Shown here: positions 24,700 through 30,374 of the stretch, in pieces | Numbering within the stretch: the stretch's first letter is position 1 | Layout of the letters: each line of letters begins with the position of its first letter | Assembly: GCA_002491065.1 (NCBI GenBank) | Contig: DKVF01000042.1 | Coordinates: forward strand, 1,723 to 32,096 | DNA from: Peptococcaceae bacterium UBA7185 | GTDB lineage: Bacteria; Bacillota; Peptococcia; Peptococcales; Peptococcaceae | Length of the DNA stretch: 30,374 nucleotides | Reading direction: 5' to 3' | Made by a program: the position numbers and the translations under genes | Notes under the pieces: model-generated | The model's input: only the letters and a program-made list of their open reading frames with translations | Database searches by the model: none | Told to the model about the DNA's origin: nothing

Positions 24700-24917
24700 C
24701 GAGTGTTGCAGCACACCCCTGCCGCGTGAATTACTAGGTAGGGTAGCAGGTCGGAACATAGAAAAGGCTCGCAGAATATGCCTCAAGAGCCATCTTTTCC
24801 TGGAGTAACGTTACACGAGCCCAATGGAAGTGATGTACCTTTTCAGGTTGGTTGGCAAAACGCTCCGTCAAAATGTATAAAGTGGGCAGTTTCTTTGATG
24901 TATAACTGTCCGCTTTA
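24700..24917 (+). other. Structured intergenic segment, possible RNA
   Basis: Three hairpins in a row: CCTGC/GCAGG (24718–24750); GAAAA+GGCTC with GAGCC+TTTTC (24761–24799); and TAAAGTGGGCAGTT (24878–24891) with AACTGTCCGCTTTA (24904–24917). The last has two G·T pairs on the plus strand that would be mismatches on the minus strand, hinting at a plus-strand RNA. A perfect GTAACGTTAC palindrome lies at 24805–24814. I recognise no known RNA family. Confidence 0.4.
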
Positions 24918-24931
24918 TGGGAAGTTGCCTC

Positions 24932-25051
24932 TTAGTTAAAATGCAAAATTGTAGGAATAAGAAGAATTAAAACCACTCCTATTATGCATATGGTTACTAC
25001 TTTTTTGAAGCTTTGTTGTTGCTGTTTGGTTAGAGCACGATACCATTTCAT
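24932..25051 (-). CDS. 39-residue single-span membrane protein
   Basis: Short gene starting MKWYRALTKQQQQSFKK, then one strongly hydrophobic helix (VVTICIIGVVLILLIPTIL) and HFN at the end. A full GGAGGT lies eight bases before the ATG, and basic residues precede the helix, giving an N-in orientation by the positive-inside rule. The family is unknown to me. It is the only well-supported gene in the aroF–aroA gap, on the opposite strand to the aro genes. Confidence 0.6.
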   Translation of the reverse strand: MKWYRALTKQQQQSFKKVVTICIIGVVLILLIPTILHFN

Positions 25052-25223
25052 ATGCCAGTACCTCCACAGATTATATTGGGTATCATAATGACTGCATTAA
25101 AAATCAGTCCAAGTTAGGCTATTTTCAGATTGATCGAATTGATTATAGCACATAATTGCTGCTGCAACAAATGGTATTTGTAGAAACTGTCAAGCAACAC
25201 TTTTTTAGAGAGACGAAACAAGC

Positions 25224-25271
25224 AAAACGGTTATTTTGACCAGCCAAGTACAGGCCGAGATAGCCGTTTTT
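25224..25271. terminator. Bidirectional terminator-like stem
   Basis: AAAACGGTTAT (25224–25234) pairs with ATAGCCGTTTT (25260–25270), one G·T pair, 25-base loop, T run on the plus strand and T-rich tail (AACCGTTTTG) on the minus strand. Confidence 0.5.
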
Positions 25272-25290
25272 GTGTACCCGCGACCCCCTG

Positions 25291-25307
25291 CGTAACAATC
25301 TGTTACG
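25291..25307 (+). other. Short perfect hairpin CGTAACA-ATC-TGTTACG
   Basis: Seven-pair perfect stem with three-base loop, just before the purine-rich GGAGGAAGGAG (25309–25319). Role unknown. Confidence 0.4.
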
Positions 25308-25329
25308 TGGAGGAAGGAGAACGGCGACA

Positions 25330-25626
25330 GTGGGAAATGTTTTTTTGCTTCCACCTTTGAGGCGCAGGCAGAAGCAAACGGGAGCGGATGGGCGGTTTTT
25401 TAGAAAAAATAAATGTATAAAAAAATATGATAGAAAAAAACAAGCACAGAATGTGAAGAAACTGGCAGTGATCACCCAAAGTATCCACAGTTTATCCACA
25501 AAAGAACGGAGATTATCCACAGAATCCACTGGGAATTATCCACAAATAGAAGGATGTTATCCACAGATAGGGAAGAATGCGCCTGTAGAAACAGGGGAAT
25601 TCACCGGCAATATTGCCTGTAACTGA
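25330..25626 (+). CDS. Doubtful 98-codon frame over the DnaA-box cluster
   Basis: A GTG start ten bases after GGAGGAAGGAG opens a basic, low-complexity frame (RRRQKQTGADGRFFRKN near its start) that runs through the DnaA boxes, where it reads as repeated STE/YPQI-type segments. No domain is recognisable. It may be a remnant of a replication gene or chance; the cis-acting signals in it are more convincing than the protein. Confidence 0.2.
   Translation: MGNVFLLPPLRRRQKQTGADGRFFRKNKCIKKYDRKKQAQNVKKLAVITQSIHSLSTKERRLSTESTGNYPQIEGCYPQIGKNAPVETGEFTGNIACN
25481..25565 (+). promoter_or_regulatory. Cluster of DnaA boxes
   Basis: Four exact TTATCCACA boxes at 25492, 25513, 25536 and 25557, plus GTATCCACA at 25481 and a weak GAATCCACT at 25522, all in one orientation. 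The exact boxes are 21, 23 and 21 bases apart, about two helical turns. TTATCCACA is a high-affinity DnaA site in most bacteria. A perfect GGCAATATTGCC palindrome follows at 25606–25617. Confidence 0.8.
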
Positions 25627-25642
25627 CGGTTTGCAAAGTGAT

Positions 25643-25873
25643 AACCAATGGTTTTTCAAATAGAAACCTATGGTTAGGTAAGTAAAAACCAATGGTTAGA
25701 AAGTGGAAAACGATGGATAGGCAAATAAAAATCAAAAGGGTACACAAATAAAAATTAAAGGGTATACAAACAGAAACCACTGGTTACGCAAATAAAAACC
25801 AGTGGTTTCCCAGTGAAAAACCATAGGTTCCGCAATCAAAAACCAATGGTTTCACAAATCAAAACCTGATGTA
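25643..25873 (+). repeat. Eleven 22-bp iterons with dyad core AACCANTGGTT
   Basis: Units begin at 25643, 25665, 25687, 25709, 25731, 25753, 25775, 25797, 25819, 25841 and 25863, an unbroken 22-bp register. Units 1, 3, 7, 8 and 10 carry the perfect dyad AACCA-N-TGGTT with centre A, A, C, G, A; units 2 and 9 differ by one base in an arm; units 4, 5, 6 and 11 are worn. The linker is about CAAATAAA. A period of 22 is not a multiple of three, and all frames carry stops, so this is not a coding repeat as it stands. It resembles initiator-binding iterons. Confidence 0.85.
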
Positions 25874-25941
25874 GATGTATATGTAGATGAAGATGTAAAT
25901 GAAGATGTAAATGAAGATGTTATATAAATATATATAATATG
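25869..25941 (+). repeat. Short direct repeats and AT-rich stretch (possible unwinding element)
   Basis: GATGTA/GATGAA hexamers grade into direct 12-mers (AAGATGTAAATG twice, at 25890 and 25902), then a ~20-base stretch of A and T only (25920–25939). Read in one frame the hexamers give DVDVYVDEDVNEDVNEDV, then a stop. Confidence 0.6.
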
Positions 25942-25947
25942 TGTATG

Positions 25948-25986
25948 TGTGGTGGTGAAGATCTTCTTCTTCTCACCACCACCACA
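25948..25986. other. Hairpin TGTGGTGGTGA / TCACCACCACCACA
   Basis: Imperfect stem of about ten pairs with a TC-rich loop, directly after the AT-rich stretch. No T tail. A further inverted repeat GCAGGTGC (26015–26022) and GCACCTGC (26056–26063) flanks 33 bases just before the aroA promoter. Confidence 0.45.
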
Positions 25987-26078
25987 ATACTACTCAGTTC
26001 CTCAGTAATAGGCTGCAGGTGCATGGTGATGATGGTGGAGACGACGCAGACCGGCGCACCTGCCAGAGGAGAGCGCAA

Positions 26079-26107
26079 TTGACATTTTAAGGATTTTGTG
26101 GTATAAT
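26079..26107 (+). promoter_or_regulatory. Consensus promoter of the aroA-E-C-K-B operon
   Basis: Exact TTGACA (26079–26084), 17-base spacer, exact TATAAT (26102–26107). About 118 bases of leader to the aroA ATG. No strong terminator seen in the leader. Confidence 0.85.
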
Positions 26108-26231
26108 ATGCCCAATAAACAAGGGATTTGCGTGGCTGGCATGGGTGAAAATTTTCAGAAAAATCTTGCAGGAAACACAGGTGGTTGTGCGATTTTTAGA
26201 GGACGAGGTATTGACTGACAGGAGGCTGCTT

Positions 26232-27521
26232 ATGAGACAACAGATTGTACCCAGTAAGGGACTGCGGGGAACTTTGACCATCCCCGGTGATAAATCCATT
26301 TCCCATCGCTCTATCATGTTCGGCTCCTTGGCGGAAGGAGACACGGAGATTACGGGCTTTTTGTATGGCGACGACTGCTTGAGTACAGTGGGCGCATTTC
26401 GCAGTATGGGGATTGCCATCGATGTGACGGAGGAAAAAATTGTTGTGCACGGCAAAGGCCTGCATGGGCTCGAGGAGCCGGAAAACTATATTGACGTGGG
26501 CAACTCGGGGACGACCATTCGCCTGATTTCAGGCATTTTGGCGGGACAAGCCTTCAACACGGTGCTGACCGGCGATGCATCCATTCGCAAGCGGCCTATG
26601 GGCAGGGTGATCAAGCCCCTTTCGCAGATGGGCGCGCGCATCATCGGGCGGCAGGGCAACACGCTGGCGCCTCTGGCCATTGAGGGGACCAGGCTGCAGG
26701 CTATCTGTTATCAGTCTCCAGTGGCCAGCGCGCAAGTGAAATCGGCGGTGCTGCTGGCAGGGCTTTATGCGGACGGCTGGACGGAGGTGGTGGAGCCCAG
26801 TCTGTCCCGCAATCATACAGAGCTCATGCTGCGTTCCTTCGGTGCAGAGGTGGAGTGTAGCGGCAATGGGGCCCGCGTGAAGGGTCATCCCAGACTGTTG
26901 GGACAGCGAATTGAAGTGCCGGGGGATATTTCTTCGGCGGCGTATCTTCTGGTGGCCGGCAGCGTGATTGCCGGCAGTGAGATTGAGTTGAAAAATGTGG
27001 GGCTCAATCCGACCCGCACCGGCATTCTCGACGTGCTGCTGGATATGGGAGCGGATTTGACTATACGCAATCAGCGCGAAAGCGGCGGTGAGCTGATGGG
27101 CGATATTGTGGTGCGCAGTGCCAAGCTGCACGGCACGACCATTGCCGGGGATCTCATTCCCCGTCTGGTGGATGAAATTCCGGTGCTTGCGGTGGCGGCT
27201 GCCTGTGCCGACGGGGTGACGGAGATTCACGACGCCCAGGAGCTGAAGGTGAAGGAGAGCAATCGCCTGGAAACCATCGCGCAGGGGCTGCGGGCTTTTG
27301 GCTGTGACATTACGGTGCTGGAGGACGGTTTGCGCATCGTGGGCGGCAAGCCATTGGCGGAGGGCGCAGTGTGCGACAGCTTCGGCGATCATCGCATTGC
27401 TATGAGTATGACTATTGCTGCTCTGGCGGCGGAGGGCGCCGCTGATATTGACGGCTTTGAGGCAGTGTCGGTGTCCTGGCCGTCCTTCTGGAGTGATATG
27501 CAGGGGTTAGAGGTGAAGTGA
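26232..27521 (+). CDS. aroA: 3-phosphoshikimate 1-carboxyvinyltransferase (EPSP synthase), class II motifs
   Basis: Joins PEP to shikimate-3-phosphate. 429 residues from the ATG at 26232, which has CAGGAGG upstream; an in-frame ATG 29 codons earlier gives a non-family extension. Family motifs are PGDKSISHRS (18–27), GNSGTTIRLISG, RKRPMGRVIKPL and EIPVLAVAAACADG. The four short motifs used to define glyphosate-tolerant class II enzymes are all readable: GDKS, SAQVK, RNHTE and NPTR. So I expect class II behaviour, an inference from motifs. aroE follows after one base. Confidence 0.96.
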   Translation: MRQQIVPSKGLRGTLTIPGDKSISHRSIMFGSLAEGDTEITGFLYGDDCLSTVGAFRSMGIAIDVTEEKIVVHGKGLHGLEEPENYIDVGNSGTTIRLISGILAGQAFNTVLTGDASIRKRPMGRVIKPLSQMGARIIGRQGNTLAPLAIEGTRLQAICYQSPVASAQVKSAVLLAGLYADGWTEVVEPSLSRNHTELMLRSFGAEVECSGNGARVKGHPRLLGQRIEVPGDISSAAYLLVAGSVIAGSEIELKNVGLNPTRTGILDVLLDMGADLTIRNQRESGGELMGDIVVRSAKLHGTTIAGDLIPRLVDEIPVLAVAAACADGVTEIHDAQELKVKESNRLETIAQGLRAFGCDITVLEDGLRIVGGKPLAEGAVCDSFGDHRIAMSMTIAALAAEGAADIDGFEAVSVSWPSFWSDMQGLEVK

Positions 27522-27522
27522 G

Positions 27523-28392
27523 ATGATCAATGCGCAGACGAAATTATTTGGCTTGCTGGGCAATCCTGTGGGGCATTCGCTGTCTCCCTTTATGCAGAAT
27601 ATTTTTCTGGAGCAGTGCGGCGTTGATGGCGTATATCTGGCTTTTGCCGTTGCGCCGGATAAGGTGGGCGATGCGCTGCGGGGCATGTTTGCGCTGGGCG
27701 TGCAGGGCGCCAATGTGACCATCCCCTACAAGGAGGCAGTGATTCCCTATCTCTGCGGGATGAGTAAGGCGGCGCAGGTTTGCGGCGCTGTGAATACGCT
27801 GATTTATACCGAAAAAGGCTATTACGGGGACAATACCGACGGCGCCGGATTGTTGGCCGCTCTGGCGCGAGAACATGACTGGCGGCCTGAGGGCAGGAAA
27901 ATCCTTTTGGTGGGTGCCGGCGGCGCAGCCAAGGGCGTGTCGGTAGCGATGGCCCTGCAGGGGGCTGCGGAGATCTGCATTGCCAATCGCAGTGGGGCCC
28001 ATGCTGAAGCTTTGGCAGAGCAGATTGAAAAACTGGGCAATGTAAAAGTGACGGCGATTCCGCTGGAGCAGCTGCAGAGAGAAGAACTTTATTCGCAGTA
28101 TCATACCATTGTCAACACAACCTCGCTGGGGATGTCTCCCCATGTGGAGCGGATGATTCCTTTGCGCGCCGAATTGTTGGGCGCGGAGCATCTGGTGGTG
28201 GATCTGGTGTACAATCCGCTGGAGACCAAGCTGCTCCGCACGGCGAAGGAGCATGGCGCAAAGACGGCGTCCGGGTTGGGTATGCTGCTGTATCAGGGCG
28301 CGCTGGCTTTTGAGGCGTGGACCGGCAAGGGCGTGGATCCGGAGCCCGTTCGGCAGCAGCTGATTGCCCAGCTGTCGGGCTTGGCGCAATAG
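27523..28392 (+). CDS. aroE: Shikimate dehydrogenase (NADP+)
   Basis: Reduces 3-dehydroshikimate to shikimate. 289 residues. Substrate-binding SLSPFMQN (19–26), catalytic lysine 70 in NVTIPYKEAV, the paired aspartate in DNTDGAGLLAAL, NADP site LLVGAGGAAKGVSVAMAL, then NTTSLGMSPH and DLVYNPLETKLL. RBS AGAGGTG overlaps the end of aroA. Standard length, no defect seen. Confidence 0.96.
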   Translation: MINAQTKLFGLLGNPVGHSLSPFMQNIFLEQCGVDGVYLAFAVAPDKVGDALRGMFALGVQGANVTIPYKEAVIPYLCGMSKAAQVCGAVNTLIYTEKGYYGDNTDGAGLLAALAREHDWRPEGRKILLVGAGGAAKGVSVAMALQGAAEICIANRSGAHAEALAEQIEKLGNVKVTAIPLEQLQREELYSQYHTIVNTTSLGMSPHVERMIPLRAELLGAEHLVVDLVYNPLETKLLRTAKEHGAKTASGLGMLLYQGALAFEAWTGKGVDPEPVRQQLIAQLSGLAQ

Positions 28393-28444
28393 AATATATG
28401 TGATTGTTTGAGATAGAGAATTTGGTGTTTGGGAAGTGATAGGT

Positions 28445-29602
28445 GTGATTCGTTATCTGGAAGCAGGAGAATCTCATGGGAAAGGGCTGGTGGCCATTGT
28501 GGAAGGGCTGCCTGCGGGAATTCCTGTAGATTTGGAGTTGATCAATACGCAGCTGGCCAGACGGCAGGGCGGTCATGGCAGAGGCGGCAGAATGAAAATT
28601 GAGAAGGACAGGGTAGAAATTTTGACCGGCGTGCGGGACGGCAAGACGCTGGGTTCGCCTGTTACCCTGATGATTTCCAATCGGGACTGGGCCAACTGGG
28701 AGCGGATTATGTCGGCGGAAGCGGGCGCTGCGGTGGAGGAACGGGTTGTGACGCTGCCCCGGCCGGGACACGCCGATCTGACCGGCGGTATCAAGTACGG
28801 GCAGCAGGATCTGCGCAATATTCTGGAGCGGGCCAGCGCCCGGGAAACAGCCATTCGGGTAGCGGTAGGCGCATTGGCGCAGAATGTACTGCGTCAGTTT
28901 GGCGTGACACTCTGGGGCCATGTGGTGCGCATCGGCGAGATTGCTGCCCAGCCTGACTATACAAAGCTGGGCGATGCCCTGTATGATACGGCGGTGTACT
29001 GTACCGACAGCGCCGCCAGTGAAGCCATGGTGCGGCGCATTGACGAGGCCAAATCTCAGGGTGATACCCTGGGAGGCGTGGTGGAAGTGGTGGTGCAGGG
29101 ATTGCCGCTGGGCATCGGCAGCTATGTCCACTATGACCGCAAGCTGGACGGCCGTCTGGCGCAGGCGGTGATGAGTATTCAGGCCTTTAAGGGCGTGGAG
29201 ATTGGCTTAGGTTTCGGCGCTGCTCAGGTGCCCGGCTCTCAGGCCCACGATGAGATTTTTTATGAGGCGGACAGAGGCTTTTATCACAAAACCAACCGCT
29301 GCGGCGGTCTGGAAGGCAGCATGACCAACGGCGAGCCGGTGGTGGTGCGCGGGGCGATGAAACCCATTCCCACCTTGTATCAGCCGCTGCACAGCGCGGA
29401 TTTTCTCACCCATGAGGCGGGATTGGCTTCGGTGGAGCGCTCTGATGCCTGTGCGGTGCCGGCGGCAGCTGTTGTGATGCAGAATGCGGTGGCCTGGACC
29501 GTGCTGGAAAGCTTTCTGGAAAAGTTCGGCGGCGACACGCTGGCAGAGGTAGCGCGCAACTATCAGGGCTATCTGGATGCGGTGAAGGCGGTTATGCAAT
29601 GA
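28445..29602 (+). CDS. aroC: Chorismate synthase
   Basis: Converts EPSP to chorismate with reduced FMN. About 386 residues. N-terminal signature IRYLEAGESHGKGLVAIVEG, RRQGGHGRGGRMKIEKD, LTGVRDGKTLGSPV, RPGHADLTGGIKYG, RNILERASARETAIRVAVGA and SDACAVPAAAVV are all present. GTG start: I prefer 28445 (GGGAAG eight bases upstream); GTG 28436 would add three residues. The stop overlaps the aroK start as ATGCAATGA, so translation is probably coupled. Confidence 0.96.
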   Translation: MIRYLEAGESHGKGLVAIVEGLPAGIPVDLELINTQLARRQGGHGRGGRMKIEKDRVEILTGVRDGKTLGSPVTLMISNRDWANWERIMSAEAGAAVEERVVTLPRPGHADLTGGIKYGQQDLRNILERASARETAIRVAVGALAQNVLRQFGVTLWGHVVRIGEIAAQPDYTKLGDALYDTAVYCTDSAASEAMVRRIDEAKSQGDTLGGVVEVVVQGLPLGIGSYVHYDRKLDGRLAQAVMSIQAFKGVEIGLGFGAAQVPGSQAHDEIFYEADRGFYHKTNRCGGLEGSMTNGEPVVVRGAMKPIPTLYQPLHSADFLTHEAGLASVERSDACAVPAAAVVMQNAVAWTVLESFLEKFGGDTLAEVARNYQGYLDAVKAVMQ

Positions 29603-30129
29603 AAAGTCTGGTTTTGATAGGGTTTATGGGGACTGGCAAGACCACGCTGGGTAAGGCGTTGGCCGAAAGGCTGGCGCGGCCTCTGGTGGATTTGGATGAT
29701 GTGATTGTCAGGGAACAGGGCATGGAAATCGGAGAGCTGTTTGCCCGTTATGGCGAGGACTATTTTCGCTGCATTGAGCATGAGACGCTGTGTCGCTATG
29801 TTGCCCAGCCTGATTTGATTTTGTCACCTGGAGGCGGCGCGGTATTGCAGGAAGCCAACAGAGCAGTGATGCGGGTTCATTGTCTGGTGGTTTGTCTGAC
29901 GGCGCAGCCCGATGTGATTCTGCGCCGGGTGGAGCAGGACAAGACGGTGCGTCCTGTGCTGGAACGGCGGGAACCGGGACAGAGCAAGCTGGAGCGGATA
30001 GAGCAGGTATTGGCGGAGCGCAGGACCTGCTATCAGGAAGCGGATTTGGTGTTGGATACGTCTCATGCTTCCATCGAGGAGCTGACAGAGCAAGTGCTTT
30101 TATGGCTGAAGGAACAGGCAGGTGCATGA
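29599..30129 (+). CDS. aroK: Shikimate kinase
   Basis: Phosphorylates shikimate at the 3-position. 176 residues. P-loop IGFMGTGKTTLGKALAERL (about 5–23), shikimate-binding LVDLDDVIVREQGMEIGELF with the acidic pair, YGEDYFRCIEHETL with the arginine, LSPGGGAVL, and the lid segment KTVRPVLERREPGQS. It overlaps aroC by four bases; aroB begins two bases after its stop. Confidence 0.95.
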   Translation: MKSLVLIGFMGTGKTTLGKALAERLARPLVDLDDVIVREQGMEIGELFARYGEDYFRCIEHETLCRYVAQPDLILSPGGGAVLQEANRAVMRVHCLVVCLTAQPDVILRRVEQDKTVRPVLERREPGQSKLERIEQVLAERRTCYQEADLVLDTSHASIEELTEQVLLWLKEQAGA

Positions 30130-30131
30130 CG

Positions 30132-30374
30132 ATGAACATATTGAAGGAAGTACAGGTAGAGCTGGGAAGCCGCAGTTATGCCATTTCCATTGGGACAGGA
30201 CTCCTGGCCCAGTGCGGAGCGCGGATTGCCCCGCTGGTAAAGGGCCGTCAGTGTGCGGTGATTACAGACAGCAATGTGGGACCGCTCTACGGCGCTGTGG
30301 TACAGGAAAGTCTGGAGCGGCAGGGGTTTCAGGTGACGATGATTACCATCCCTGCCGGAGAGCACAGCAAGAGC
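30132..30374 (+). CDS. aroB: 3-dehydroquinate synthase (5' part only)
   Basis: Second step of the shikimate pathway: DAHP to 3-dehydroquinate, NAD- and metal-dependent. The 81 codons in the window read MNILKEVQVELGSRSYAIS, then IGTGLLAQCGARIAP, CAVITDSNVGPLYG and TIPAGEHSKS, the typical N-terminal NAD-binding half. The rest lies beyond the right edge. It continues the aroA operon. Confidence 0.93.
   Translation, partial: MNILKEVQVELGSRSYAISIGTGLLAQCGARIAPLVKGRQCAVITDSNVGPLYGAVVQESLERQGFQVTMITIPAGEHSKS

Noticed and set aside
24746..24937. Open plus-strand stretch of about 60 codons with a segment like MPQEPSFPGVTLHEPNG
   Set aside because: No RBS before its ATG, no family I know, and the same bases form clear hairpins; too weak to call a gene.
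25143..25529. 128-codon reverse-strand frame in the aroF–aroA gap
   Set aside because: Low-complexity, no RBS, and it overlaps the DnaA boxes and the terminator-like stem; reads as antisense of those signals.
25861..25941. CRISPR array or simple microsatellite as explanation for the aroF–aroA repeats
   Set aside because: The units are contiguous 22-mers with no unique spacers and no cas genes; the register and dyad are also too ordered for a microsatellite, except in the hexamer part.

Overview
The window looks like the chromosome of an anaerobic, roughly mid-GC Bacillota (Clostridia or Negativicutes type). The gene order fba–fsa–glpX–rho, the cluster alaS–ireB–ruvX–DUF1292, the DUF2953–GerW(YtfJ) pair and a type Ibeta aroF followed by aroA-aroE-aroC-aroK-aroB are all Bacillota-like, and rubrerythrin and a CoA-disulfide reductase suit an anaerobe. 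I cannot name the species.

Layout. 1–4.1 kb (minus strand): central-carbon genes fba, fsa and glpX, then rho, which runs off the left edge. 4.5–8.5 kb (plus): CoA-disulfide reductase with a rhodanese domain, an ABC-F ATPase, rubrerythrin. 8.8–12.1 kb (minus): a Cys-rich thioredoxin-like protein with a DUF318/ArsP-type permease, an ArsR repressor with clear operators, a lone AAA ATPase and small membrane proteins. 12.4–14.3 kb (plus): an old-yellow-enzyme/2,4-dienoyl-CoA-reductase-like flavoprotein. 14.5–18.2 kb: an AT-rich restriction-modification island of DpnII type (HTH-fused Dam methylase, DpnII endonuclease, second methylase) facing a two-gene unit (XRE regulator plus unknown protein). 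18.4–23.3 kb (plus): alaS, ireB, ruvX, DUF1292, DUF2953, GerW. 23.6–30.4 kb (plus): shikimate pathway, aroF, then a 1.55-kb gap, then aroA-E-C-K-B (aroB cut by the right edge).

The most unusual signals are non-coding. (1) The aroF–aroA gap holds an architecture like an iteron replication origin: four exact TTATCCACA DnaA boxes at two-turn spacing, then eleven units at an exact 22-bp period built on the dyad AACCANTGGTT, then 12-bp direct repeats and an AT-rich stretch. No initiator gene is present. The last part reads like the tail of a decayed phage replication gene. (2) A ~190-bp interspersed repeat occurs between rubrerythrin and the thioredoxin gene and between fsa and glpX, where a second, partial copy also lies. 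The two full copies fold into the same long rod, with compensatory base changes on both arms.

How the genes work together: fba, fsa and glpX handle fructose phosphates. The aro genes carry erythrose-4-phosphate and PEP to chorismate. The alaS-to-GerW block is a conserved housekeeping group. The R-M island carries its own control signals, including a palindrome inside the promoter of the methylase gene.
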